Shown here piece by piece: positions 5,902 through 6,043 of a stretch of DNA of 6,043 bases (position 1 is the stretch's first letter; each line of letters opens with the position of its first letter). Source of the DNA: Nitrosotalea sp. (lineage in GTDB: Archaea; Thermoproteota; Nitrososphaeria; Nitrososphaerales; Nitrosopumilaceae); NCBI GenBank assembly GCA_022545805.1, contig JAKEIJ010000126.1:1-6043 (forward strand), given 5' to 3'. The notes under the pieces were generated by a model. That model had not been told where the DNA came from and ran no database searches. It saw nothing but the letters and a program-made list of their open reading frames with translations. A program made the translations under genes and the position numbers.

Positions 5902-6042
5902 TTATTGGATTGTTATACTGATTATAGCTTTACCTGTAATGGAAGATGCCTCAACTGTGTATATTCCAGGATTAATGTTACGTGGAACCTGCCAATCGGT
6001 TTGGTAGTCTCCTCTGTTTGTTGCCGATGTTGGTAGTGTGTC
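5902..6042 (-). CDS. C-terminal end of a probable surface or secreted protein with an Ig-like domain (partial)
   Basis: Reading from the window edge on the minus strand, one frame stays open for 46 codons and ends in TAA at 5904-5902. The visible sequence includes TNRGDYQTDWQVPRNINPG and IYTVEASSITGKAIISITIQ. The pattern of (N/D)xxGDYQTxWxVP...PGxYTVxAS...(V/I)xIxIQ is typical of the last beta strands of Ig-like repeats in large exported archaeal proteins, which is why I call it surface or secreted. The signal peptide and most of the protein are outside the window, so size and role cannot be judged. Only 47 bp separate it from apt, and they hold the apt promoter, so it is likely a separate transcript. 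Confidence 0.7.
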   Translation of the reverse strand, partial: DTLPTSATNRGDYQTDWQVPRNINPGIYTVEASSITGKAIISITIQ

Positions 6043-6043
6043 A

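Noticed and set aside
5598..5921. Plus-strand open frame of 107 codons opposite apt
   Set aside because: It is the antisense shadow of a well-supported APRT gene and runs through the apt promoter and the end of the surface-protein gene.

Overview
The window looks like a piece of chromosome from an ammonia-oxidising archaeon (Thaumarchaeota/Nitrososphaerota, most like the Nitrosopumilus/Nitrosarchaeum/Nitrosotenuis group). This rests on AT-rich DNA, archaeal topoisomerase VI, TATA-box promoters lying close to start codons, many GTG/TTG starts, an archaeal adenine-salvage gene pair and a small TrmB-like regulator. The genus is inference; no rRNA or amo gene is present. Coding density is very high, and no mobile element, CRISPR array, tRNA or rRNA was seen.

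Layout. (1) At 2-2267 (+) lie the 3' two thirds of top6B (its ATPase domain is outside the window) and complete top6A, overlapping by 23 bp; together they encode the A2B2 type IIB topoisomerase VI. (2) At 2253-3398 (-) lie two genes. A flavin prenyltransferase (UbiX family) is transcribed first. After a 114-bp gap with palindromes and TATA elements comes a two-helix membrane protein with an HSP20/alpha-crystallin-like tail, whose end overlaps the end of top6A by 15 bp. (3) At 3480-4554 (+) lies a tight three-gene unit divergent from ubiX: a small TrmB-like winged-helix protein, a protein with a putative zinc-binding Cys/His set, and a 94-residue protein of unknown function. (4) At 4551-5854 (-) lies a two-gene purine salvage operon, apt then mtnP, with a 4-bp stop/start overlap. 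Its last stop codon shares a CTAG with the stop codon of the convergent 94-residue gene. (5) At 5902-6042 (-) is the 3' end of a probable surface protein with an Ig-like C-terminus.

How the genes work together. Topoisomerase VI subunits B and A form one enzyme. MtnP splits 5'-methylthioadenosine into adenine and 5-methylthioribose-1-phosphate, and Apt turns the adenine into AMP, so the operon is a complete adenine recovery step. UbiX would supply prenylated FMN for a UbiD-type decarboxylase that is not in the window. The three-gene regulator/zinc/unknown cluster and the membrane-bound HSP20-like protein are the least understood parts. The other notable features are a roughly 100-residue stretch in Top6B that I do not recall from Sulfolobus or Methanosarcina homologues, and a TATA box set between two perfect palindromes upstream of the HSP20-like gene.
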